From a virus: a stretch of 64,000 nt of DNA. Below, in pieces: positions 7,356 through 13,537 of the stretch. Where the stretch lies: positions 1 to 64,000 of the IMG/VR virus record IMGVR_UViG_3300046514_000653, one strand, 5' to 3'. Position 1 is the stretch's first letter. Every line of letters starts with the position of its first letter. A model generated the notes under the pieces. That model was given only the letters and a program-made list of their open reading frames with translations, made no database searches and was not told the DNA's origin. The translations under genes and the position numbers were made by a program.

Positions 7356-8655
7356 GCGTCGACTTCACTGCTTCTTCAAACGACAGGATGAACCGGGCGG
7401 CGAGTGGCGGTACTATAGCGTTTCCATACCCGCGTAGCTTTCCCAGCCTGGAGGGAACGCCAGCAGCCAGCGGGTGAATTCCGGGTTGAGTACGGCGGTA
7501 CTTTCCGTCGAGACAGGGGAGGAGGGTGAAGTAGGACCAGAAGTCGAAGTTGAAAGCAGCTTCGATACGTGAGTCACGAAGCGGTTGTTTCCCGCCTGAT
7601 GTTTGTCCTTCACTGTCGGAGACGTTGGGGAGTTCCAAAGAGCGATTCGAGATTGGTCGATTAGACTGCTCTGTCGATTGTTGCGGGATTTGCGATGAAC
7701 GTCCGGACCGCTCTGACCGTCGCGGGATTGAGGGCTGACCCAGTTTGCGATTAGATGAGCCACTTGGTTGTTGAGCTGCTCCCCCTTCTTGCCGCCACCG
7801 CGGAGGGAGTAGGGTTTGAGATTGGGGAAGCGGAAGTCGCGCTCGGCTGGAGATGCCCAGGAGGCTAGAGCTACTACGTTCTCCAAGCCCACTTGAATCT
7901 TCTTCCCTGCTTTGGATTTCATTGAGATGGTCTGTTCGTGGCTGATTGATCTGCCTCCTGCTGGAACGTTGACTGTCGGCCAGGAGGCGAGCTGGACCTG
8001 CATTGCTATTGGCATCCCCATGCCGTTGCGATTGATCCCTTTGAGCTTGATGCGCTCGCGCCGGGCTAGGAAGGTCTCTAGTCCTTCGCCGTTCTGCATC
8101 ACTGAGGCGTCCGGACTGGTCCAGCCTAAGATCCGCCCCTCCCCAGTACAACCGCTGCCTGATATGCGGCGCGCCGATGCTGTGTGCGCCCAGAACGGCC
8201 GACCCGCAGGCGTAGTCTTCTTCTTCCAGGTTTGTACAAACTCTATCGAGCCAGTGGTGTCCAATGCTTGCCGCAACTTGCTCCCCAAAGACACGGTGAG
8301 GATGCGAGAAAGCGATGAGGCGGAGGAAGTCTGGCCAGAGATCCCGCGGGTCGGCGTGAGCCCGGCGTTTGCCTGCGGTGGAGTAGGGCTGGCAGGGGCA
8401 GGAGCCGGTCCAGACCTGGCGGTCCTCTGGCCAGTTGGCGAGACGGAGCGCGAGCGGCCAGCCGCCGATTCCGGCAAAGAAGTGGACATGGGTGAAATCT
8501 TCAACATCGGTTGATTGTACTTCCTTGATGGAACGAGAGTCAACGAATCCGGCCGGGAGCCGTTTGGCTTTGATGAGCTGACGAAGCCAGTCGGCGCAGA
8601 AGGGATCGTTTTCGTTGTAGTAGGACCAGTGGCGGGATCGGCGGATGTAGGGCAT
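7348..8655 (-). CDS. C5-cytosine DNA methyltransferase, 435 aa
   Basis: Transfers a methyl group from S-adenosylmethionine to cytosine C5 in a specific site, probably protecting phage DNA from host restriction. From the ATG at 8655 the motifs run in order: FAGIGG (motif I, about 60-65), GSCPCQPYS with the catalytic Cys (motif IV, 85-93), GEQV (motif VI, 124-127), HIRQRLYW (motif VIII, 164-171) and GYGNAIVPPLAARF (motif X, about 405). Between VIII and X is a long hydrophilic serine- and arginine-rich insert. It is the only large minus-strand gene in the left half, its stop codon lies inside a 19-bp palindrome, and no cognate endonuclease is nearby. The starts upstream at 8697 (TTG) and 8691 (GTG) are less likely. 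Confidence 0.85.
   Translation of the reverse strand: MPYIRRSRHWSYYNENDPFCADWLRQLIKAKRLPAGFVDSRSIKEVQSTDVEDFTHVHFFAGIGGWPLALRLANWPEDRQVWTGSCPCQPYSTAGKRRAHADPRDLWPDFLRLIAFSHPHRVFGEQVAASIGHHWLDRVCTNLEEEDYACGSAVLGAHSIGAPHIRQRLYWGGADLRLDQSGRLSDAERRRTRDLPSPARAHQAQRDQSQRHGDANSNAGPARLLADSQRSSRRQINQPRTDHLNEIQSREEDSSGLGERSSSSLLGISSRARLPLPQSQTLLPPRWRQEGGAAQQPSGSSNRKLGQPSIPRRSERSGRSSQIPQQSTEQSNRPISNRSLELPNVSDSEGQTSGGKQPLRDSRIEAAFNFDFWSYFTLLPCLDGKYRRTQPGIHPLAAGVPSRLGKLRGYGNAIVPPLAARFILSFEEAVKSTLG
7413..8507 (-). CDS. alternative-frame reading frame overlapping the methylase
   Basis: The same strand is open in a second frame over nearly the whole methylase, for 464 codons if counted from 8807. Its product carries a recurring pattern, hydrophobic-x-W-x-[TS]-P (LASWPTVNVP, LASWASPAERD, IANWVSPQSRDG, ALWNSPT), and ends LNPEFTRWLLAFPPGWESY. 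By back-translation this ending is the shifted reading of methylase motif X. I recall database proteins with WPTP repeats and an LNP...RWLMG.P..W ending, so the dual openness may recur. Whether it is translated is unknown; no good SD is seen, and 8507 is only the nearest ATG upstream of the patterned part. Confidence 0.3.
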   Translation of the reverse strand: MLKISPMSTSLPESAAGRSRSVSPTGQRTARSGPAPAPASPTPPQANAGLTPTRGISGQTSSASSLSRILTVSLGSKLRQALDTTGSIEFVQTWKKKTTPAGRPFWAHTASARRISGSGCTGEGRILGWTSPDASVMQNGEGLETFLARRERIKLKGINRNGMGMPIAMQVQLASWPTVNVPAGGRSISHEQTISMKSKAGKKIQVGLENVVALASWASPAERDFRFPNLKPYSLRGGGKKGEQLNNQVAHLIANWVSPQSRDGQSGPDVHRKSRNNRQSSLIDQSRIALWNSPTSPTVKDKHQAGNNRFVTHVSKLLSTSTSGPTSPSSPVSTESTAVLNPEFTRWLLAFPPGWESYAGMETL

Positions 8656-8800
8656 GGAAAAGGACAGGATAGCACAGAAGTGAGGTTCCACACACAAGCA
8701 CCCGTGATCATCTTTTTAGATGAGAAGAAAGATAGAAGATATAACAATAGAGATAATAGAGGAGTACAGACAAAAGATAAAAGGAGGGTAGGTGTTTTTA

Positions 8801-8829
8801 TTGACACGAATACAGCGGTATGGTATAGT
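8801..8829 (+). promoter_or_regulatory. promoter for the first regulator operon
   Basis: TTGACA (8801-8806) and TATAGT (8824-8829) with 17-bp spacing match the bacterial consensus closely. Transcription would start near 8836, leaving a leader of about 16 nt without an SD before the ATG at 8852. The 8656-8800 stretch, between the divergent methylase start and this promoter, holds an AT-rich 6-bp hairpin at 8708-8723 and nothing else I can name. Confidence 0.65.
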
Positions 8830-8851
8830 GTTGAGAAAGTGTTTTAAACCA

Positions 8852-9157
8852 ATGAGATACAACGAATACACACATGTTCGACTGCGCTATGATCAGCACC
8901 AGATTATAAAGAGACTCTCCGCATTTTGGCGAAAACCGCTAAATGTCACTATAGCGCTACTTTTGGAGGAGCCTCTTAAAGACGCAGTCAGAGTCATGAA
9001 TCTGTGCCAGGAAATCGACAATTGGCCGGAGCAGACTATTGGGTCGATTACTGTAACAAACCCGGCCGAAGCGTACGAGGTAAATGACACGGAGACGCAG
9101 GAGTTGGAGGAACGGATAAAGCAAACGATGAAGCAGAGGATGAAGGGGTCACAATGA
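8852..9157 (+). CDS. small hypothetical, possible DNA-binding protein, 101 aa
   Basis: A short strand (HVRLRYD) is followed by two helices (QHQIIKRLSAFW, NVTIALLLEEPLKDA), an order that fits a ribbon-helix-helix fold but with weak sequence support. The C-terminus is a charged helix. The ATG at 8852 lies 22 nt after the promoter -10 box. It overlaps the next gene, which is a clearer ribbon-helix-helix protein, by four bases, suggesting a regulatory pair. Confidence 0.6.
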   Translation: MRYNEYTHVRLRYDQHQIIKRLSAFWRKPLNVTIALLLEEPLKDAVRVMNLCQEIDNWPEQTIGSITVTNPAEAYEVNDTETQELEERIKQTMKQRMKGSQ

Positions 9158-9561
9158 GCAAAGAGAAGCGGAAGCAGGCCGGGCGGATCATCTGGATGGA
9201 CGCGCAGGTCCATGCAGAGCTGAAGGTCATCGCTGCGCACCAGGGGGTGACGATGCAGGATATTGTCAACATCGCTGTGCAGTCGTACGTGAGTGAAGCC
9301 AGGGAAGAGATGTTGAAGGATCTGGCGAAGGAAGCGGCAGCGTCGAGAGTAGTAGCCGCGGCTGAGAAGATCGTGGTGCAAACTGTGACTGAGAGCAAAG
9401 AGGAGAGAAGCGAGAAGTTCAACACCGAGCTGGAACGACGCCGGAGGAATATGATCGAGAAGTTCGCGCAGTTCGCTAAGTTCAGCAAGAAGACTTTTGC
9501 GGATACTGAGGCGGTGTGGGAAGCCAATGAACGGAAACTGATGAAAGAGACCGGCTGGTAA
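9154..9561 (+). CDS. ribbon-helix-helix DNA-binding protein, 135 aa
   Basis: Residues about 10-48 (GRIIWMDAQVHAELKVIAA ... MQDIVNIAVQSYVSEA) give the strand-helix-turn-helix order of Arc/CopG-type regulators, which bind DNA as dimers through the strand. The rest (50-135) is a long charged helix with an RRRR run. It is coupled to the upstream gene by an ATGA overlap. The stop TAA is inside a one-mismatch copy of the palindromic motif (9555-9565), so it could be autoregulated or bind that motif. Confidence 0.7.
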   Translation: MSKEKRKQAGRIIWMDAQVHAELKVIAAHQGVTMQDIVNIAVQSYVSEAREEMLKDLAKEAAASRVVAAAEKIVVQTVTESKEERSEKFNTELERRRRNMIEKFAQFAKFSKKTFADTEAVWEANERKLMKETGW

Positions 9562-9565
9562 CTAG
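9555..9565. repeat. palindrome near-copy (10/11)
   Basis: CTGGTAACTAG; includes the stop of the ribbon-helix-helix gene. Confidence 0.6.
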
Positions 9566-9589
9566 CGCTAACGTCCGCACGTTTTGTTG

Positions 9590-9619
9590 TTGACAAAATC
9601 ACGAGAACTGGAGTAAGCT
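9590..9619 (+). promoter_or_regulatory. promoter, distal, upstream of XRE gene
   Basis: TTGACA (9590-9595) and TAAGCT (9614-9619), 18-bp spacing. The -35 box is embedded in GTTGTTGACAAA, a string also found at 21719 and 26331 promoters. Six bases after the -10 box a GTG at 9626 opens a frame of 11 codons that ends across the second promoter's spacer; this could be a leaderless leader peptide but may be chance. Confidence 0.55.
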
Positions 9620-9644
9620 CTTCCTGTGATCCCAATTGTAGTTC

Positions 9645-9674
9645 TTGTCAAACGCTACTGAACTGCGGTATGAT
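9645..9674 (+). promoter_or_regulatory. leaderless promoter of XRE gene
   Basis: TTGTCA (9645-9650) and TATGAT (9669-9674) are spaced by 18 bp. The ATG at 9683 lies 8 nt after the -10 box, so the transcript is predicted to begin at or next to the start codon, and no SD is present. Confidence 0.65.
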
Positions 9675-9682
9675 CTCCACCG

Positions 9683-9976
9683 ATGGGAAAAGAAACCAAA
9701 ATCAAACGAGCGTTGATCCGCAGCCTAGCGGACGGGAAGCGTCGCACCGGAGCGCCGGCAAGTGGATTGTTTCCGGAAGTCAGTCGAGTCGCGCTGGCTC
9801 AAGAGCTGCAGGGGCAGGGGTTGCAGATCGACGAGTCGACCATCTCTTACATCCTCTCTGGCAGGCATAGGCCGAAGTATGATGTGCTGACCCGGATGGC
9901 CGGGCAGTTGGGGGTGGGTGTGGAAGAACTGCATCAGTTGCTCGAATCTAAAAGAGCCGAGCGGCAAAGAAGCTGA
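9683..9976 (+). CDS. XRE/Cro-type helix-turn-helix regulator, 97 aa
   Basis: Residues about 33-88 fit an HTH_3 domain: VALAQELQ, then ESTISYILSGRHRPKYDVLTRMAGQLGV, with the typical ISxILxGxRxP recognition region. It lacks a protease-sensitive C-terminal domain, so it resembles Cro more than CI. It is transcribed from two tandem promoters (9590 and 9645) and begins leaderless. Size and position beside the ribbon-helix-helix genes suggest a lysis/lysogeny or early-gene switch. It is one candidate for the protein that binds the dispersed palindrome. Confidence 0.75.
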   Translation: MGKETKIKRALIRSLADGKRRTGAPASGLFPEVSRVALAQELQGQGLQIDESTISYILSGRHRPKYDVLTRMAGQLGVGVEELHQLLESKRAERQRS

Positions 9977-10033
9977 AGTTTGGGTAGTACAAGTTCGCAA
10001 GTCCGCAAATCACACAGGGAGAATTGAATTCAA

Positions 10034-11263
10034 ATGAGCGATAAGGAGCAAGCAATGAGCAAAGGCGTCGGAACCAATCCAGTGCCACCGAAAGCAGAAG
10101 AAGATAATCCGCGGTATGTCGACATGGACGTTGATCCAGCAGACGTACTGATCGATCCGGATATTAAGGCGCTGCGTCAGTGGACGGGTGAGAGCAGGCA
10201 GGAAGGCACGATTAAGGAACTGGCTGACTCGATCATCGAGACCGGACAGTTGCAGCGCTGCGTCGCCTGGATGACGCCGGATGGGATTAGTTTGATCATC
10301 GGCAATCGGCGGCTGGAAGCGGTGAAGCTGGCGCGGGAAGAGGGCAATATGGATATCTTCCTGGAGATCAAGATCGACAATGAGGTGCAGAGCAAAGAGC
10401 AGGCCGTGAAGATGGCCATGGATGAGAACCGGCGACGCGAGCAGTTCACCGAGTTCGAGCTTTGCACGCACATCCCGTTTGTACGTACGTTGCTGAAGGC
10501 GGAAGGCAAGAAGGGGACTAAACAGGTCGCGGATTTCATCGGCATCGATCCGGCTACGGTGACGCAGTACGAACGTCTGCTGGCCGCGCCTCAGGAGTTG
10601 CAGGACAGTGTGCGGACAGGGCGGATGACTGTCACGGCCGCGCTGGAGACGTTGACCAGCAAGCCGGAGACGGTCAAGCAGGTGTCGGAGACTGCGCATA
10701 AGGCGGCAGAGGCGCGCGCGGAGAAGCAGACCAAGGAGAAGGAGAAGAAGGAAAAGGAGAAGGCGGCGAAAGAAGGGGCCAAGCCGAAGAAGGTCACTCC
10801 GGTTAAGCCGGTTACTACGACTACGGACGTGCGCCGGGCTCAGCGGAAGGTCGCTGGCGCGTTGAGTAAGCCTAAGGCTCCACGTGGGACCGAGTGGGCG
10901 GACTTCTTCCTGGAACGTAGCGGACCGGCCAATCCGCCGATCCTTGCGCAATTCGCCAGCATCATGGCTGACTGGGGTAGTGCGAAAGCCACGGACGCGC
11001 AGGCGGAGGAAGCCTGGAAGACGATTGTGCAGGCCATGAAGTCGGCGGGGATCGCGGACAAGCCCGCGCCGGAGTTGAAGGAGAAGGGGCCGGAGGGGAA
11101 GAAGAAGGCGGAGAAGGCAGTGAAAGCGCCGAAAGCTCCTAAGGCACCTGCACCTAAGAAGGCCGCGGTGAAGACGGCGGCGAAGAAGGCTCCTGCAAAA
11201 GTGGCGGCGAAGAAAGCGCCTGCGGCCAAGAAGACTCCGGTCAAATCGGCCAAAAAGAAGTAG
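10034..11263 (+). CDS. ParB-like protein with histone H1-like tail, 409 aa
   Basis: Residues about 25-140 form a ParB/Sulfiredoxin-type nuclease or CTPase domain with GNRRLEA (90-96, the GERR box) and ENRRREQFTEFE (131-142). A KorB/Spo0J-type helix-turn-helix follows (about 160-182, TKQVADFIGIDPATVTQYER). After a lysine-glutamate linker and a small helical domain (about 280-340) the last 65 residues are a Lys-Ala-Pro repeat like eukaryotic and bacterial H1-type tails. It probably loads on a specific DNA site for partition or gene control. No ParA ATPase is adjacent. A GGGAGA lies about 11 bases before the ATG. Confidence 0.8.
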   Translation: MSDKEQAMSKGVGTNPVPPKAEEDNPRYVDMDVDPADVLIDPDIKALRQWTGESRQEGTIKELADSIIETGQLQRCVAWMTPDGISLIIGNRRLEAVKLAREEGNMDIFLEIKIDNEVQSKEQAVKMAMDENRRREQFTEFELCTHIPFVRTLLKAEGKKGTKQVADFIGIDPATVTQYERLLAAPQELQDSVRTGRMTVTAALETLTSKPETVKQVSETAHKAAEARAEKQTKEKEKKEKEKAAKEGAKPKKVTPVKPVTTTTDVRRAQRKVAGALSKPKAPRGTEWADFFLERSGPANPPILAQFASIMADWGSAKATDAQAEEAWKTIVQAMKSAGIADKPAPELKEKGPEGKKKAEKAVKAPKAPKAPAPKKAAVKTAAKKAPAKVAAKKAPAAKKTPVKSAKKK

Positions 11264-11339
11264 GGAAAGAACCGGGCATTATACTTATAGATTCCGGCAG
11301 GAGTTCTATGTGTAAAGTTCCAGGGGATTTCAGTCAGCC

Positions 11340-11368
11340 AGGAGTGTGGCCGCTTGCCGTCACACTCC
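11340..11368 (+). promoter_or_regulatory. hairpin enclosing RBS and start codon
   Basis: GGAGTGTG (11341-11348) pairs perfectly with CACACTCC (11361-11368) around a 12-nt loop. The AGGAG SD lies in the stem and the TTG start of the ATPase gene (11354) in the loop. Folding would hide the ribosome site, so translation may be controlled by RNA structure, a protein or temperature. The 11264-11339 gap also has a TATACT near 11280 without a clear -35 box. Confidence 0.45.
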
Positions 11369-12607
11369 ACACCTAAACGACGAAGCGGACGAGGCGCTCT
11401 CCTCTCCGCTTCCAAACTCACTAACCCGGAGACGCCGATCTACCAGTTAGCCGCGAACTTCCAGAATTATATGCACCTGCCTGATCCGAGTCTGTTGTAT
11501 GTAACGCTCGGGACGATGGCGGGGAATATGATTGAGGGGATTCCTATTTGGACGATGTTGATCGGACAATCGGGAAGCGGCAAGACAAAGATGCTCAAGA
11601 GCCTCTTGAAACTGCCGCGGGTAGTGGCAGTTGGAAGTATGAAGGGGGAAGCGAGCTTTCTAAGCGGGACCAGTCGACGTGAGAAAGCCAAAGACGCAAC
11701 CGGAGGAGTGCTCAACAAACTCGGCGACAACGGGTGTATTGCGTACATGGACTTCACCACCTTGATCAGCAAGGGGGAGAATGTCGTGAACGAGATCCTG
11801 GGAGCGCTGAGAGAGTTGTTCGACGAGACGTACCAGAGAGAAGTCGGTACTGAGGGTGGTCGGACGATTGAGCACAAAGGCCGGGTGAATTTAATCGCAG
11901 GATGCACGCCTGCTATTGATCGTGCTGCGGAGGTGAATGGCGAGATGGGGCAGAGGACTCTGTACTATCGATTGCCGAAAACCAGCGGGTATCAGGAATC
12001 GAGCAGTGCGCTCCGCAGTAAGAACATCAAGCAGGACACTGAAGACATGCAGGACATGGTTGCGTCCATGTTCTATGCGCTCGATCTGACTATGGAGAAG
12101 GTCAGTGTACGGCGCGAGATGAACGTGACGGAGGTGGATAGGGTCGTGAGCCTCGCTATGGTCGGCTGTACGCTGCGTGGGACGATCCCAAGACACTGGA
12201 AGAACCGGGAAGTAGATGACGTCGCGGCCGTGGAGGTGGCAAGCCGGTATAGCCAGCAGCTTGGGCAGTTGTTCTTAGGAATGGAAGCGCTGGGACTCGA
12301 TGAGCCCGATTGCTGGGAAGTGTTGGAGAAGATTATTCTCGACGGGATGCCGCAGATCAGACGCGCGGCTCTGCAGGCGGTGATTGACGGGAAAGCAAAC
12401 GGCGGGATGAGGGTGAGCACGGCCGCGGTAAGCCGGGTGGTGAAAGTTAGTGAGAGTGCGGCGAGCAGGACTCTGGAGGATTTGTACATTCTCGGGGTGG
12501 TGGAGAGAATGACCGCGGTGTCCGGGGAGAGCGGGAAAAAGCTTGAGAGTTGGAAATTGACCGACTGGGCGGAAGAGAGATTTAAGAAAGTAGGAGTGGA
12601 GGGATGA
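11354..12607 (+). CDS. P-loop ATPase with C-terminal winged helix, 417 aa
   Basis: GQSGSGKT at 71-78 is a Walker A motif, and a Walker B-like strand (IAYMDFTTLI) follows near residue 128. The body resembles the DUF3987-type helicase/ATPase domains found next to phage replication genes, judged by order and not by search. Residues about 340-405 look like a winged helix (VSTAAVSRVVKVSESAASRTLEDLYILGVVER). A replicative helicase or loader role is inferred. The TTG start is chosen because of the AGGAG nine bases upstream and because the first in-frame ATG (11471) would remove conserved-looking sequence. Confidence 0.65.
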   Translation: MPSHSTPKRRSGRGALLSASKLTNPETPIYQLAANFQNYMHLPDPSLLYVTLGTMAGNMIEGIPIWTMLIGQSGSGKTKMLKSLLKLPRVVAVGSMKGEASFLSGTSRREKAKDATGGVLNKLGDNGCIAYMDFTTLISKGENVVNEILGALRELFDETYQREVGTEGGRTIEHKGRVNLIAGCTPAIDRAAEVNGEMGQRTLYYRLPKTSGYQESSSALRSKNIKQDTEDMQDMVASMFYALDLTMEKVSVRREMNVTEVDRVVSLAMVGCTLRGTIPRHWKNREVDDVAAVEVASRYSQQLGQLFLGMEALGLDEPDCWEVLEKIILDGMPQIRRAALQAVIDGKANGGMRVSTAAVSRVVKVSESAASRTLEDLYILGVVERMTAVSGESGKKLESWKLTDWAEERFKKVGVEG

Positions 12608-12849
12608 GTCAAAAAACAGTAGTCAAACAGAGTGAGCATCTTTCATTTATTGTTGGTAATAATGCAACACGACGCATTCTAGCCTCCTTTAAACTTAATA
12701 GAATTCAAACAGTAGAGCTTGAAACTTACTTAACAGAAAACGGCGTATCTCTCAGCGCTATGCTCCGTCGCGTTGTGCAACGGGAGTTGTCGGAGAAATC
12801 GATTCAATATACAAAACCCGACGAAAGAAAAGAGGAAAGCAAGACATGA
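12604..12849 (+). CDS. small putative ribbon-helix-helix protein, 81 aa
   Basis: A strand (ILASFKLNRIQ) and two helices (VELETYLTENG, SLSAMLRRVVQREL) suggest a CopG/MetJ-type DNA-binding fold. Its base composition is more AT-rich than its neighbours, possibly a later arrival. It overlaps the ATPase stop in ATGA and the next ATG in the same way. Confidence 0.55.
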   Translation: MSQKTVVKQSEHLSFIVGNNATRRILASFKLNRIQTVELETYLTENGVSLSAMLRRVVQRELSEKSIQYTKPDERKEESKT

Positions 12850-13046
12850 ACGGACAGGACCGTGGACAGCCGATTGAGATCAGTAACGGCGCCAATCTGA
12901 AGACCCGGCATGCAGACGGGAAAGTGTATCTGGAAGTCTGGATGGGCGGCGTGATCGTGACTGAGTATGAGCTGGAGCCAAAGGAAGCGATGCGGCTTTC
13001 TTTGGAGCTGGAGTATGGGGAGTTGGGTGGAGGGATCATTTTGTGA
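12846..13046 (+). CDS. small beta-rich hypothetical protein, 66 aa
   Basis: Alternating strands (KVYLEVWMGGVIVTEYELE) precede a helix (PKEAMRLSLELEYG). No family is recognised. It starts inside an ATGA overlap and its stop overlaps the GTG start of the macro domain gene, so it is coupled to both. Confidence 0.55.
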   Translation: MNGQDRGQPIEISNGANLKTRHADGKVYLEVWMGGVIVTEYELEPKEAMRLSLELEYGELGGGIIL

Positions 13047-13525
13047 AGCTGCGCAAAGGAAACATGTTCGAGTCGCGCGCCGAGCTAGTGCTAGTAACTA
13101 CCAATGCCATGGTAAGAGCCAATGGAAGTCTAGTCATGGGCAGAGGAGCGGCGAAGGAGTTGGTGGATAGGTTTCCAAGGATCGACCGGGACTTCGGGTC
13201 GATACTGCGTATGTCCAGTCTTGTCGGCAAGACTTACGGTGTGATGATTCTCGGAAAAAACTTCCCACTGAAAGATCTAGATTCTATTTTCCACTGCAAA
13301 TTTGGAGTCTTCCAGGTCAAGTATCACTGGAAGGACAAAGCGAGTTTGAACCTGATCCACAATTCAGTCGAGCGGCTGTGTGAATTGATCGACGGAAATT
13401 CGGCACAGAGTTATAGAATCTCTCTGAACTTTCCGGGGATTGGGAATGGAAGGTTGACGAGAGAGCAGGTGATGCCGTATATCGAGAAGCTTCCGGACAA
13501 CGTAACTGTCTGGGAAAAAGAATAA
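13043..13525 (+). CDS. macro domain protein, 160 aa
   Basis: Residues 15-40 (LVLVTTNAMVRANGSLVMGRGAAKEL) carry the macro domain ADP-ribose-binding signature: an N in the VTTNA strand and the GxVMGRGAAK loop. A later GIGNGRL near residue 133 fits the second phosphate-binding loop. Macro domains bind or hydrolyse ADP-ribose groups; in phages some remove ADP-ribose marks or take part in counter-defence against toxins and Thoeris-type signals, but which role applies here is unknown. The GTG start has GGAGGG eight bases upstream. A near-copy of the palindrome (13091-13101) lies in the VLVTT codons. Confidence 0.75.
   Translation: MKLRKGNMFESRAELVLVTTNAMVRANGSLVMGRGAAKELVDRFPRIDRDFGSILRMSSLVGKTYGVMILGKNFPLKDLDSIFHCKFGVFQVKYHWKDKASLNLIHNSVERLCELIDGNSAQSYRISLNFPGIGNGRLTREQVMPYIEKLPDNVTVWEKE
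13091..13101. repeat. palindrome near-copy (10/11)
   Basis: CTAGTAACTAC inside the macro domain gene. Confidence 0.5.
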
Positions 13526-13537
13526 GACAGTCAGTCA

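Noticed and set aside
8708-8723. TCATCT/AGATGA hairpin near the methylase start
   Set aside because: Six AT-rich pairs with a TTTT loop; too weak to name a terminator.
10010-10951. 313-codon open frame antisense to the ParB-like gene
   Set aside because: Repetitive LLLLLGLLLR composition mirrors the lysine/glutamate codons of the sense gene.
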